From: DASPWV01 sp046726375
GTDB taxonomy: Bacteria > Acidobacteriota > Vicinamibacteria > Vicinamibacterales > UBA2999
Reading direction: 5' to 3'
Length of the DNA: 64,000 bases
Assembly: GCA_046726375.1 (NCBI GenBank)
Contig: JBKPAJ010000021.1
Coordinates: forward strand, 1 to 64,000
Below, piece by piece: positions 34,660-43,144 of this stretch (positions are counted from its first letter, which is position 1; each line of letters begins with the position of its first letter). A program made the translations under genes and the position numbers. The notes beneath the pieces were generated by a model. It worked only from the letters and a program-made list of their open reading frames with translations. It was not told the DNA's origin and made no database searches.

Positions 34660-37214
34660 ATCAAGGGCGTGGATGTTGTTGATCCGGCGTAGGGCTCGGG
34701 GACGAGCGCGCGCACGTCTTCGGCGGACTCCGCGGCGAGGGCACGCGCGGCGAGTTGCTGGCAGGCGTCGAGGCGGAGGGCGCGAATCTGCGCCTTCACC
34801 GCGGGAATCGCAGGCAGGCTGACGCTGAGTTCGTCGACACCGATGCCGAGGAGGATGGGCACCGCGCGCGGGTCGCTCGCAATGCCCCCGCACACGCCGA
34901 CTCGTCTATGTTCGGGATGGGCGCCCTGGACGGCATGTGCAATGAGCCGGAGCACCGCGGGGCTCAGACCGTCGACCTGCGGAGCGAGCTTCGGATGGCC
35001 CCGATCCATCGCGAGAGTGTACTGCGTGAGGTCGTTCGTGCCGATGGAGAAGAACTCCGCCTCGCGGGCAAACTGCGCGGCCATGACCGCCGTCGCAGGG
35101 ACTTCCACCATGATGCCGGCGGGCACGGGCGGCACATCGAGGCTGCCGGCCTCTTCGCCCAGCATCGCCTTCACGTCCTTCAATTCGTTCAGCGTCGCGA
35201 TCATGGGGAACATCACGCTGACCTTGCCGAACGCCCCGGCCCGCAGAATCGCCCGCAACTGCGTGCGCAGAATCTCAGGGCGATCGAGGCCGACCCGTAT
35301 GCCGCGCTCGCCGAGGAACGGGTTGTCTTCCTCGGGGATGGGCAGGTAGGAGAGCGGCTTGTCGCCTCCGACATCCAGCGTGCGGATGATCACCGGATGT
35401 TCGCGACCAACCGCCTGCACGATGGCGCGGTACGTCTCGAACTGCTGCTCTTCCGTCGGAGCATCGGAGCGTTCCATGAACAGGAACTCGGAGCGCAGCA
35501 GGCCCACGCCTTCACCGCCGAGAGCTGCGACTTGGGTGGCATCTTTGAGTCCACCGATATTGGCGAGGACTTCAATGCGCGTGCCGTCGAGGGTGACGGC
35601 CGGTTCGAGCGCGTGTGCGAGGTTCTCCTGGCGGAGGCGTTCTGAGCGCTCCTGCACCTGGCGGATGCGGGACACCTCTTCCGGCGAGGCGTGCAGCCGC
35701 AGCGTGCCTGTGTTGCCGTCGAGAATGACGAGGGTTCCGTCCCGCACATCGAGCGCGACTGGCTCGATGCCCGCTAGCGCGGGAAGGCCCAGCGAGCGGG
35801 CGAGGATCGCCACGTGCGACGTGGCGCCACCGCGCGTGGTGCAAAAACCCGCGACGCGAGAGCGGTCGAGCGCTGCCGTGTCCGACGGTGTGAGATCTTC
35901 GGCAATCAGAACGGAGTTAGGTGGATACTCCGGCTGCCGCATGTCCACCCCCGTCAGCACCGACAACACGCGAAGGCCGACATCACGCAAGTCGTTGGCG
36001 CGCTGAGCGAGCAGCTGATTGCGAAGCTCGGCGAGCCGGTCCGCATGGGTCGTCACCGCCTTCTTCCACGCAAATGCCGCGCTCTTCCCCTTCGCGATGG
36101 CCGATTCGGCGATCTCGAGGAGGTCGGGATCGGTGATCAACTCCTCATGCGCCGCAAAGATCGCGGCCTTCGCGGGATCGGCCTTCGCGTGGAGTTGTGC
36201 GCGCAAGGCGGCGAGCTGCCCCAGGGCGGTGGCAATCGCGGCATCAAGCTGGCGACGCTCGACATCCACGCCCGTACCGGCCTCGGTCACCGCGATCTCC
36301 GCGCGGCGAACCTGGAAGACTTCGCCGACCGCGAGGCCCGGCGAGGCCGGAACGCCGAGCAAGAAGTTGGGATCACCCGATGTACGTCGTCGTGCCGGTG
36401 CAGCGTGCGGCGAAATAGTGATCGTCGCCGGTGCTGGCGCCGGCGGACAACCCTCGTCGCCACAGCCCTGCGCCAGCACTTCAACGAGTCTCGCGACGGC
36501 GGTCCTCGCATCGGGACCGCTCGCCAGCACCTGGACCTTTGCGCCCTGCGCGACGTCGAGCGCCATGATGGCGGTCACGCTGCGGGCATTCGCGTGGCGG
36601 TCGCCGAGCTGGAGTTTGATCGCCGACTGAAACGTCTTCGCGAGGCTCGCGAGCACGGCAGCCGGCCGCGCGTGCAGACCCGTGGGGTTCGGAATCACCA
36701 CGGCTTCAGAGGTGATCGTCGTCGGGGCCGCTGCAGGGGCCATTACGTCCTTTGCCGCGAAGGTCACCGTGAACAGTGTGTCCTTTCCGGCCGACACGTA
36801 CCCGCTGGCGCGCTCCCACGAGGTCACGCATTCGCTGTTGGCAATGACGACCTGCGTCAGCACACTCTTCGCGTGCGTCGCGAGGAAATCGAGGTCGAAC
36901 GCGATCAGCGGATCGCCGATGCGCACGCTGTCGCCGACCTTCACGCGCGGGTGGAAGCCTTCCCCCTTCAGGCTCACCGTGTCGATGCCCACGTGCATCA
37001 ACAGCTCCGCGCCCTCCGGCGTACGCAAGGTCACCGCGTGGCCCGCGGCATGGAGCGCGATGACCTCGCTGTCGCAGCCCGCCACGAGCAGCGCGTCGGT
37101 TGGATCGATTGAAAGGCCGTCTCCGACCATCTTCTGCGCGAATACCGGGTCGGGGACGCGTTCGAGCGGCCAGACCTGCCCGCTCAACGGTGACACGATC
37201 TTCAGTTGAGCCAT
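34656..37214 (-). CDS. PTS multiphosphoryl protein: EIIA(Glc)-HPr-enzyme I fusion
   Basis: 852 residues if started at ATG 37214, which places the family start MAQLKIVSPLSGQV at the N-terminus; ATG 37226 is the alternative. EIIA (1-155) has His59 and the phosphorylated His74 in LLMHVGIDTVSLKGEGF. HPr (about 168-255) has His181 in NPTGLHARPA and a Ser near the regulatory Ser46 position. Enzyme I (about 283-850) has His467 in GGATSHVAILARSLG, the PEP-binding LRSEFLFMER block, and GVCGGIASD with the active Cys. It takes phosphate from PEP and passes it through HPr and IIA to the IIB domains of the next gene. It follows the maltoporin stop by about 20 bp. Confidence 0.93.
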   Translation of the reverse strand: MAQLKIVSPLSGQVWPLERVPDPVFAQKMVGDGLSIDPTDALLVAGCDSEVIALHAAGHAVTLRTPEGAELLMHVGIDTVSLKGEGFHPRVKVGDSVRIGDPLIAFDLDFLATHAKSVLTQVVIANSECVTSWERASGYVSAGKDTLFTVTFAAKDVMAPAAAPTTITSEAVVIPNPTGLHARPAAVLASLAKTFQSAIKLQLGDRHANARSVTAIMALDVAQGAKVQVLASGPDARTAVARLVEVLAQGCGDEGCPPAPAPATITISPHAAPARRRTSGDPNFLLGVPASPGLAVGEVFQVRRAEIAVTEAGTGVDVERRQLDAAIATALGQLAALRAQLHAKADPAKAAIFAAHEELITDPDLLEIAESAIAKGKSAAFAWKKAVTTHADRLAELRNQLLAQRANDLRDVGLRVLSVLTGVDMRQPEYPPNSVLIAEDLTPSDTAALDRSRVAGFCTTRGGATSHVAILARSLGLPALAGIEPVALDVRDGTLVILDGNTGTLRLHASPEEVSRIRQVQERSERLRQENLAHALEPAVTLDGTRIEVLANIGGLKDATQVAALGGEGVGLLRSEFLFMERSDAPTEEQQFETYRAIVQAVGREHPVIIRTLDVGGDKPLSYLPIPEEDNPFLGERGIRVGLDRPEILRTQLRAILRAGAFGKVSVMFPMIATLNELKDVKAMLGEEAGSLDVPPVPAGIMVEVPATAVMAAQFAREAEFFSIGTNDLTQYTLAMDRGHPKLAPQVDGLSPAVLRLIAHAVQGAHPEHRRVGVCGGIASDPRAVPILLGIGVDELSVSLPAIPAVKAQIRALRLDACQQLAARALAAESAEDVRALVPEPYAGSTTSTPLI

Positions 37215-37234
37215 AAGCGCAGCCATCCCTTCGA

Positions 37235-38632
37235 CTACCACCAGGTTTCCAGCTGCACGCCGAACGCGGCGCCCTGTATGGCATCAAGGTGCGTCGCCGC
37301 GGCGACCCTGCCGCGGAAGCTGTCCGACCAACGCGCCCAGGTCGCAAACGCGCGCAGCGACGGCCGGCTGAGGAACTTCAGCGCCGGCTGGATCTGTGAC
37401 GCCACCGTCAGCTTGAAGACTGAGCCGCCAGGCAGGTCGCCCTCCACCGTGTGATCCCAGCCCGCCTCGGTCGCCAGCGAGAAGAACCGCCCCAGCTGGC
37501 GCACCGGTCTGGCGCCAAGTGAGACCCACCGAACACGGCTGTTCGATGCGGCGCCGTTCTCGAGCTCCTGATACAGTGCGAGTGCCTGCAGCGCCCACGG
37601 TCCACGCTGTTCCACGAGCAGGTCGCTGACGACTCGATACTGCCAGACATCGTCTAAGCGCACGTGCTCGCCGGGCACAAACGTCCGGCCAGCCGGCGTC
37701 GTCAGGATCGATCGGAAGTCGAAGGCGGCTCCCGTGCCGTACTGCAGCGCGAGCTTGTATCGTCCGCCGGTGAACGGCCATTCGATCATGGCCGTGCCCG
37801 ACGCGCCAAGGTTGTCCTCGACGATGGTCGTGACATCGCTCGTGACCACCTCGTCCCCGTTGAAGTGCGACAGATCGAGCGCCACCGACACGCGGCCGCG
37901 GCCCACGTCCAGACCGTAGAACCGTACGTCGAACGTGTTCTTGTTGAAGCGGAACAGATCGGCCGGAGGCAGGGTGCCGTTCGGATCTAGTTGGTCCTGC
38001 GTGCCGCCAATCCACGCCACTGCGAGCCTGGCGTGCTCGCCGAGCGCGACGTCCTCGAAGCCGCCGCCAAACCCGCTCGGATCGCGGTAATAGAAGTCGG
38101 TGATGTGGACGTCCTGCCGGTCGTAAAAGCGCGCACCCGCCCAGAACGCGGCCTTCGGCTGCGCAGGCCACACCCCGCGCGCCACCGCGTACGCTTCGCG
38201 CAGCGAGAACGTTGTCGCGAAGCTGTTGCTCTGTGACGTGGGGGTCACGTACGCGAGGGTCATACGCGTGTCGAAGTAGGCGGGGTCGTCACCCTCTGAG
38301 GTGACGCCGTAGGCGAAGTTCGTTTCGAGATACGTTTCCGCCTCGTTGCCGAGACGATACTTCGAGCCGGCGAGCGGAGCGATGAAGGGCTGCTGGCCTT
38401 TGCCGGTGCTGTCCACGCCGAAGCCCGATCGCAGGTACCCGTGAAAGCGGAATCCAAGGTCGCCTGGCGCGAAGACGACCGACTCGGAAGGCTGCGCGAC
38501 GGCGGGCGAGTCCTGCGTCGAGACCGAATTGACGGGCGCAGCGGTCTGGGCAACGAGCGGTCGCGTGCTCGCCGCCAGCAGGAGCGCCGTCCAGAACACG
38601 CCGGGGCATCGTCGCCATCGTCGTTGCCGCAT
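37235..38632 (-). CDS. LamB-type maltoporin/carbohydrate porin
   Basis: 465 residues from ATG 38632, with GGAG 8 nt upstream. The signal peptide ends near PLVAQ (residue 29). The mature start FRFHGYLRSGFGVDSTGKGQ, then SKYRLGNEAETYLE, YFDTRMTLAYV and RFYDRQDVHITDFYYRD, follow LamB in order. The C-terminus ends in aromatic TWW as in outer-membrane barrels. LamB forms an 18-strand trimeric pore for malto-oligosaccharides and other sugars. It is the first gene of the PTS/GAPDH block, which supports a sugar-uptake role. A non-coding stretch of about 500 bp and a repeated element lie upstream. Confidence 0.9.
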   Translation of the reverse strand: MRQRRWRRCPGVFWTALLLAASTRPLVAQTAAPVNSVSTQDSPAVAQPSESVVFAPGDLGFRFHGYLRSGFGVDSTGKGQQPFIAPLAGSKYRLGNEAETYLETNFAYGVTSEGDDPAYFDTRMTLAYVTPTSQSNSFATTFSLREAYAVARGVWPAQPKAAFWAGARFYDRQDVHITDFYYRDPSGFGGGFEDVALGEHARLAVAWIGGTQDQLDPNGTLPPADLFRFNKNTFDVRFYGLDVGRGRVSVALDLSHFNGDEVVTSDVTTIVEDNLGASGTAMIEWPFTGGRYKLALQYGTGAAFDFRSILTTPAGRTFVPGEHVRLDDVWQYRVVSDLLVEQRGPWALQALALYQELENGAASNSRVRWVSLGARPVRQLGRFFSLATEAGWDHTVEGDLPGGSVFKLTVASQIQPALKFLSRPSLRAFATWARWSDSFRGRVAAATHLDAIQGAAFGVQLETWW

Positions 38633-39133
38633 CGCTTCTCCAGGTCCGGGTCGCAGGCCTGGTGAAACCACTGCGAACGGCGGACGCCGGACGTCAGCTC
38701 TCGCAGCAAAAGCCGAGCCGCCCGGGTTCACGGTCCAATGGCAAGAGCGCGCGGCGTTCACCGCGGCGCCTGGCATGGCGCCCTTCAAGACCTGTGTTCA
38801 CGGCAGCCTTCCAGAATCCTCGGTTGTTGCAGAGATCTGCGCCGCAGGGGAACCTGCCTCCGCGCAAGCCGCAACCAGAAGAATTGGCACGCTGATGCTG
38901 ATGAGACGCTGTCACCTTGGAGACGGTCTCCGCCATGACGGAGGCGCTCCAACTAGCCGGAGGCTCACCTCGGGCCTCTCGAGAACATCTTGCGGCGCAA
39001 GGATCGACATGGACGTGGCGCGGCGTCTCGCGATGCACAGTGCCGTGATCACGGCCGCGGACGAAGCACATTCTGCGGTGTTCAACCCGGCCACCGCTCA
39101 CATTTCTTCCGGTTCGTGCACGCTCCAGCCTCA
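38633..39133 (-). other. Probable long 5' leader of the maltoporin gene
   Basis: No credible gene was found on either strand. If transcription starts in the repeated element at 39134-39220, the maltoporin mRNA carries a leader of about 500 nt. It contains a compact palindrome (GGAGAC-N-GTCTCC near 38919-38931) next to a second stem (CCTCCGTCATGGCGGAG near 38930-38946 read on the minus strand). No known riboswitch class was recognised, but the length and the hairpins are unusual beside the roughly 70-nt leader of the FadL gene. Confidence 0.4.
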
Positions 39134-39220
39134 TGGCCAATTCCCGCAACACTGCGCGTGATCAATCCCTCCAGACCGTTAATCACGCGGCGTGAATGTA
39201 ACAACTGAATCTGTTTGCGG
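39134..39220 (-). repeat. Duplicated regulatory element, copy 1 (upstream of maltoporin)
   Basis: About 87 bp are nearly identical to 40738-40829, with only scattered substitutions and 1-nt gaps, in the same orientation and about 1.6 kb apart. Each copy holds a palindrome; here it is the perfect TCACGC-G-GCGTGA (39183-39195). Read on the minus strand, a -35-like TTGTTA and a -10-like TAACGG flank the palindrome with 17 bp between them. The element lies about 500 bp upstream of the LamB-type gene. It is best explained as a shared promoter/operator, though a small non-coding repeat cannot be excluded. Confidence 0.75.
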
Positions 39221-39310
39221 GTAGGTTGCTTGGCCAGGAGGCTTGCAATCATGAGGGCTTTGACGAACGTCCCGAGTGGCTCCCCACATTGCCGAGAGGC
39301 AACGCTCAGT

Positions 39311-40669
39311 TCAGAAGCGGACGATCACGCTGGCGCCGAGGAGATTGGCATGAAACGCGTAGGTGCCGGTATCGGGCCCCGTGAGGAGCACGCGACCATC
39401 TCTCTCTTCCTGATCGATGTACTGATACGCGACATCGACTGCGAAACGCTCGCTGAGACGGGCACCAAAGCCGGCTGTGTATTCCACCCGCGCTCCTTCG
39501 GGGAGATCCGGCGTCACCGAACCATCGGGGGCGGCAGCCTGGTGGGCCAGAAACCCGCCGCGAAGCGCAAAGCGCTCGGTCACGCCGTAGTCCACGCCAA
39601 CGCGCACGCCGCTAGTGTCTCGATAGTTCTTCACGATCAGCTCCTCGAGGCCGCGCTCGGCCGTGAACTCGAGCGTCTCGAACACGCTCCACGTGGTGAA
39701 CTGATAGTCGACAAGCAGCTTCAGCCGCTCGGTGGGGCTGATAGCCACGCCCGCGACGAACTGGTCGGGCACGGTGAGCTCGGTTTCGGCACGCTGGTCT
39801 GCGAGTCGACCGTCTGCAGCGAATAGCGGCGCCAGGAGGGCGTCTATCGGTGTCCCTGCCGGTACGCCGGGAAGAGGAAAGGGCGTGCGCAGCCCGGTGG
39901 GAACCTGCTCGGACTCGAGCTCCAGGTCGTCGCCTCTAATCTTGTGGCGCGATAGATACCGGGCGCCGAACGAGAGCTTCTCGTTGGCTTTGACGAGGAC
40001 GCCGACGTGCCCGGCCAGGCTGAAGTCCGACCCGCTGATCTTGAAGTTCGCGAAGTCGGTGCCCGGCCGCACCCCAATCTGCGCGAACGTGATGTCCGGT
40101 GCGAGCTGCTGCGTAGCCAAGTCGACGCGCTGATTCAGCTCGAGGTTCGAGAAGACAAAGTCTGGCCCACCGCCAATGGCAACGTGATCGTTGATCTTGT
40201 ATGCAATAGTCGGTTGCAGGTAGGGCGCCTCGAGCGCGGTCTTATACGAGACGAAACGGCCCGCGAAGTCCACGGGCCACTCGGTCGTCAGGCCGAAGGG
40301 CACGAACAGCCCAATGCCCAGACCCAGGCGATTACCAACCGGCGTAGTGTAGTAGGCGGCCGGCGCCGGCAACCAGTTTTCCTCCATCGTCCCGATCAAA
40401 CGGCCGTCGAAGCCGGTAAAATCGCCGCGAGGCCCGATGAGGGTCCCGCCGGCAGAAAGCCTGCTGGCGTCGCGCTGCGTCGCGATCGCCGCCGGGTTGA
40501 AGAAGATTGCCGATCCGTCCTCGCACGGCGCGGCGACGGCCGCTCCGGCGCGCGCCATGGCGCAGGCGCCCATCTCGTAAATGCCGTAGCCTTGCCCAGC
40601 GGCTCGCTCGCTCGCCGCGAGCACGAGGCACCACGCCGTCAGACACCGCCACACCTGACATCGATCCAT
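39311..40669 (-). CDS. FadL/TodX-type outer-membrane transport protein (OmpP1)
   Basis: 452 residues from ATG 40669 with GGAAGGAG upstream. The signal peptide ends near RAAGQ, and the mature start GYGIYEMGACAMARAGAAVA and DGSAIFFNPAAIA is the N-terminal hatch of the FadL family. The barrel repeats end with aromatic IVRF. FadL proteins bring hydrophobic molecules such as long-chain fatty acids or aromatics into the outer leaflet of the periplasm. Its promoter region carries a copy of the repeated element also found before the maltoporin. It is separated from that gene by about 680 bp and is probably its own transcription unit. Confidence 0.9.
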   Translation of the reverse strand: MDRCQVWRCLTAWCLVLAASERAAGQGYGIYEMGACAMARAGAAVAAPCEDGSAIFFNPAAIATQRDASRLSAGGTLIGPRGDFTGFDGRLIGTMEENWLPAPAAYYTTPVGNRLGLGIGLFVPFGLTTEWPVDFAGRFVSYKTALEAPYLQPTIAYKINDHVAIGGGPDFVFSNLELNQRVDLATQQLAPDITFAQIGVRPGTDFANFKISGSDFSLAGHVGVLVKANEKLSFGARYLSRHKIRGDDLELESEQVPTGLRTPFPLPGVPAGTPIDALLAPLFAADGRLADQRAETELTVPDQFVAGVAISPTERLKLLVDYQFTTWSVFETLEFTAERGLEELIVKNYRDTSGVRVGVDYGVTERFALRGGFLAHQAAAPDGSVTPDLPEGARVEYTAGFGARLSERFAVDVAYQYIDQEERDGRVLLTGPDTGTYAFHANLLGASVIVRF

Positions 40670-40737
40670 CGCGCGCTCCTTCCCGATCACAACCCGGCCC
40701 TCGCAGGCGGCCGGTGGCGACGTCCTTCGGGCCTCAG

Positions 40738-40829
40738 GGGCCAATCTCCCGCAACACCGCGCGTGATCAATCCCCCCAAGCCGTTAAATCACACCGCGTG
40801 AATGTAACGAATGAATCTGGTTTGCGCGT
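40738..40829 (-). repeat. Duplicated regulatory element, copy 2 (upstream of FadL gene)
   Basis: This matches 39134-39220 over its length. It starts about 69 bp upstream of the FadL-type start codon, a position expected for a promoter. The central palindrome is slightly altered (TCACAC-C-GCGTGA), and the TTACATTCACGC block and the GATTGATCACGCGC block are conserved. Because copies lie before two outer-membrane porin genes read in the same direction, co-regulation is the simplest reading. Confidence 0.75.
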
Positions 40830-40889
40830 GGGGCGGAGCGCTCATGATTGCAGGCCTGCCGGCCACGCAACCTCTGTGAAGCGCACGGC

Positions 40890-41351
40890 TCACGCGAGCG
40901 CGGCAACGAGCGACTGGAACTCTCGTCTGAGCGCGGAGGCTTCCTCTGCGCTCGTGCGCGCGATTTCGCCCGCCAGCCGGCTCGAACGCGCCACCACCGC
41001 CCAGTTCGGTGATTCGAGCCGTTCGCGCGGCTGGCGCGGATCGCCTTCGAGCGCCGTGCTGGCGCGCTGATGTTCGGCGGCGAGCGCGGCCAGCTCCGGG
41101 TCCACATAGTTTGCCAACGCGACGAACGCATCCTCTAGGAATGAGTTGAGCTCCGCGGTGAGTTGATGGGACATCGCGAGCGCTCCGAGGACCGTCCGCA
41201 CAGCGTCCTTGATCGCCGCCTTCGACGCCGGAAGCGTCGCCGCTGATGCCGGCAATGCGTTGGCGATTGTCTGCTCCTCGAGGAGCGCGACATACCGGGC
41301 GACGAGCTGCTGCGCCGTGACGGGATCGAGCGACGATGCATCTCGGTCCAT
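40890..41351 (-). CDS. Hypothetical helical protein
   Basis: 153 residues from ATG 41351, with an AAGGACG site upstream; an earlier in-frame ATG has no support. No signal peptide or membrane helix is present. The sequence is almost wholly helical and rich in Ala, Leu and Glu: PVTAQQLVARYVALLEEQTI, ASKAAIKDAVRTVLGALAMS and SSRLAGEIARTSAEEASALR suggest an elongated bundle or coiled coil. No known domain was recognised. It is divergent from the frameshifted activase gene at 41651. Confidence 0.65.
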   Translation of the reverse strand: MDRDASSLDPVTAQQLVARYVALLEEQTIANALPASAATLPASKAAIKDAVRTVLGALAMSHQLTAELNSFLEDAFVALANYVDPELAALAAEHQRASTALEGDPRQPRERLESPNWAVVARSSRLAGEIARTSAEEASALRREFQSLVAALA

Positions 41352-41650
41352 GAAACGTCCTTTACGCGGTACGGACAGATCGACGATCGCGCGAATCGTA
41401 CCGCATTCGGTATGAATTGCAATCACGCAACGGCTGACCCCGTGTCGACATCTTTTTCAAGCTCGTCCGAAAAACACAATTGACATCGCGTCGCACCCTC
41501 TTTTAGCGTGAGGAGCTACTCAGATCGAGCACGCACTGCATCAATGAGATCGCGTGCACCTCGCCATCGCGCGATCCGCTGGCCAACTCGTGGCGCGCGC
41601 CGCTTGGCGCTTGCTCGATTCGGAATCGGCCCGTCGTAGTAAGGAGGACG

Positions 41651-42497
41651 ATGATGAGGGCTGTCCCCGCCTCCGATCCTGCCGTTGTTGGTACTCCGCG
41701 TCTCAGCCTGCGATCCCGCACAGACATCGAAGATGAAGTCCGACGGCGCGTTGAAGCCGAGCGCAAGCGTCTGCTCGACCTCACCGCGCACGAGCGCGAC
41801 GCCGTGAGGCACTTCCGTCGTCCTGTCGAGCGTCCGTTCACAGCCGCCGAACGCGATCGTGACCATCCTGATCGGCGGGCTCACATGGAAGCACGATGCG
41901 CTGCTGAAAGCGGCGTTCGAGTCCGCTGGCTACCGCGTGCAGGTGATGCCCGTTCCGGACGTGGCAGCGTTCCAGCTTGGCAAAGAGTACGGGAACAACG
42001 GACAGTGCAATCCGACGTACTTCATGGTGGGGCACCTCATTCAGTTTCTGCAGGAGCTCGAGGCGCAGGGCATGTCGCGGCAGGACATCATCGATCGCTA
42101 CGTGTTCTTCACGGCGGGATCGTGCGGGCCGTGCCGTTTCGGGATGTACGAAGCGGAGTATCGCCTCGCGGTGCAAAACGCCGGCTTTGACGGCTTCCGG
42201 GTGCTGCTCTTCCAGCAGACGGATGGCATCAAGGCCGCGTCGGGTGAGCCCGGCCTGAAGTTCACGGTCGACTTTGGGATGGCCACGTTCAACGCGCTGA
42301 ATCTCGGCGACGTGCTGAACGACCTGGCTTATCAGATCCGACCCTTCGAAGTCCATCAGGGCGAAGCCGATCGCGTGGTGAACGAGTGCATGGAGCTGCT
42401 GACGACGCGCCTGCGCGAGCGTCGCACCAGCGACGTCCTCGACCGTCTGCCGAGCGCGCTTGCCACGCGCCTGCGACAGCGCAAGGCGCTGAAACAG
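41651..42497 (+). pseudogene. Acyl-CoA dehydratase activase-related protein, frameshifted and 3'-truncated
   Basis: A strong AAGGAGG precedes ATG 41651/41654. The first frame runs to RHFRRPVERPFTAAERD, and at about 41858 the homology switches frame to VTILIGGLTWKHDALLKAAF. The later blocks GKEYGNNGQCNPTYFMVGHL and FTAGSCGPCRFGMYEAEYRL are the conserved Cys-containing core of the DUF2229/HgdB-like domain of 2-hydroxyacyl-CoA dehydratase activators. Near 42490, after RLRQRKALKQ, the homology stops abruptly and radical SAM tail sequence follows. One frameshift and loss of the 3' end show the gene no longer makes the family product. Intact relatives activate or assist oxygen-sensitive dehydratases. 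Confidence 0.75.
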
Positions 42498-42498
42498 C

Positions 42499-43074
42499 GT
42501 GTTCCTCAACATGTGCATCACCCGCGCGAACCTCGACGACATTCGCTGGCTCACCGAGTTCGCGCGCGAGCACGGCGTCGCGACCGACTATCACATCGTC
42601 GAGTCGCCAATGACCGAGCAGACGCACTACAAACATCTCGACGACAATGGGTTGTTCATCCGTGAGGAGGATCGCCCGGCCGTCGCAGGCCTGATCGACT
42701 GGCTCATCGACAAGCACCGTCAGGGCTACCGCATTGCGAACTCCGTCGAGCGCCTCGCACAGATGAAGGACTTCATCGGCGGAGCGCTCGAAGACTGGAA
42801 CTGTCGAGCGGGCCAGAACACGTTGATCATCAGGACGGACGGAACGCTGGGCCCGTGCTTTCCGATGTATTCAGCCAGCCATGACTGGGGAACGATCGAG
42901 CAGCCGAAATTCGAGCGGGCGCAGCTGGCGGACATGAAACGGAGCTGTCAGCCGCACTGCTTCTCGACGCTCAATCACATCGTCGCGTACGGCTACAACG
43001 ATCGCCGTGTGATCAAGTGGATGCTCCGGCAGGCGCTGGGCGGGTTCCAGGGGATCAAAGGGAACTTCGAGTAG
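42499..43074 (+). pseudogene. C-terminal fragment of a radical SAM/SPASM-like protein
   Basis: An open frame of 191 codons begins directly inside a domain: VFLNMCITRANLDDIRWLTE, THYKHLDDNGLFIREEDRP, NCRAGQNTLIIRTDGTLGPC, FPMYSASHDWGTIEQPKFER and SCQPHCFSTLNHIVAYGYND. These are C-terminal blocks of HpnH-like radical SAM proteins with extra cluster Cys residues. The CxxxCxxC domain that should precede is missing. The fragment joins the activase fragment at about 42497, so a deletion has removed the end of one gene and the start of the next. It may be expressed as a fusion but cannot carry out radical SAM chemistry. Confidence 0.75.
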
Positions 43075-43144
43075 GCCGCACACCTTCGCCTCTCGACGCG
43101 CCGTGTCGCAACCATGCTTCATGGCGCCCGCCCTAAGCCCAAAG

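Noticed and set aside
34755..37112. Long plus-strand frames opposite the EIIA-HPr-EI gene
   Set aside because: No domain or ribosome-binding site; the opposite strand has three PTS domains with all active residues.
41480..41507. TTGACA-like -35 in the 41427-41650 divergent spacer
   Set aside because: The best -10 candidates are poor and badly spaced, so no promoter is called.
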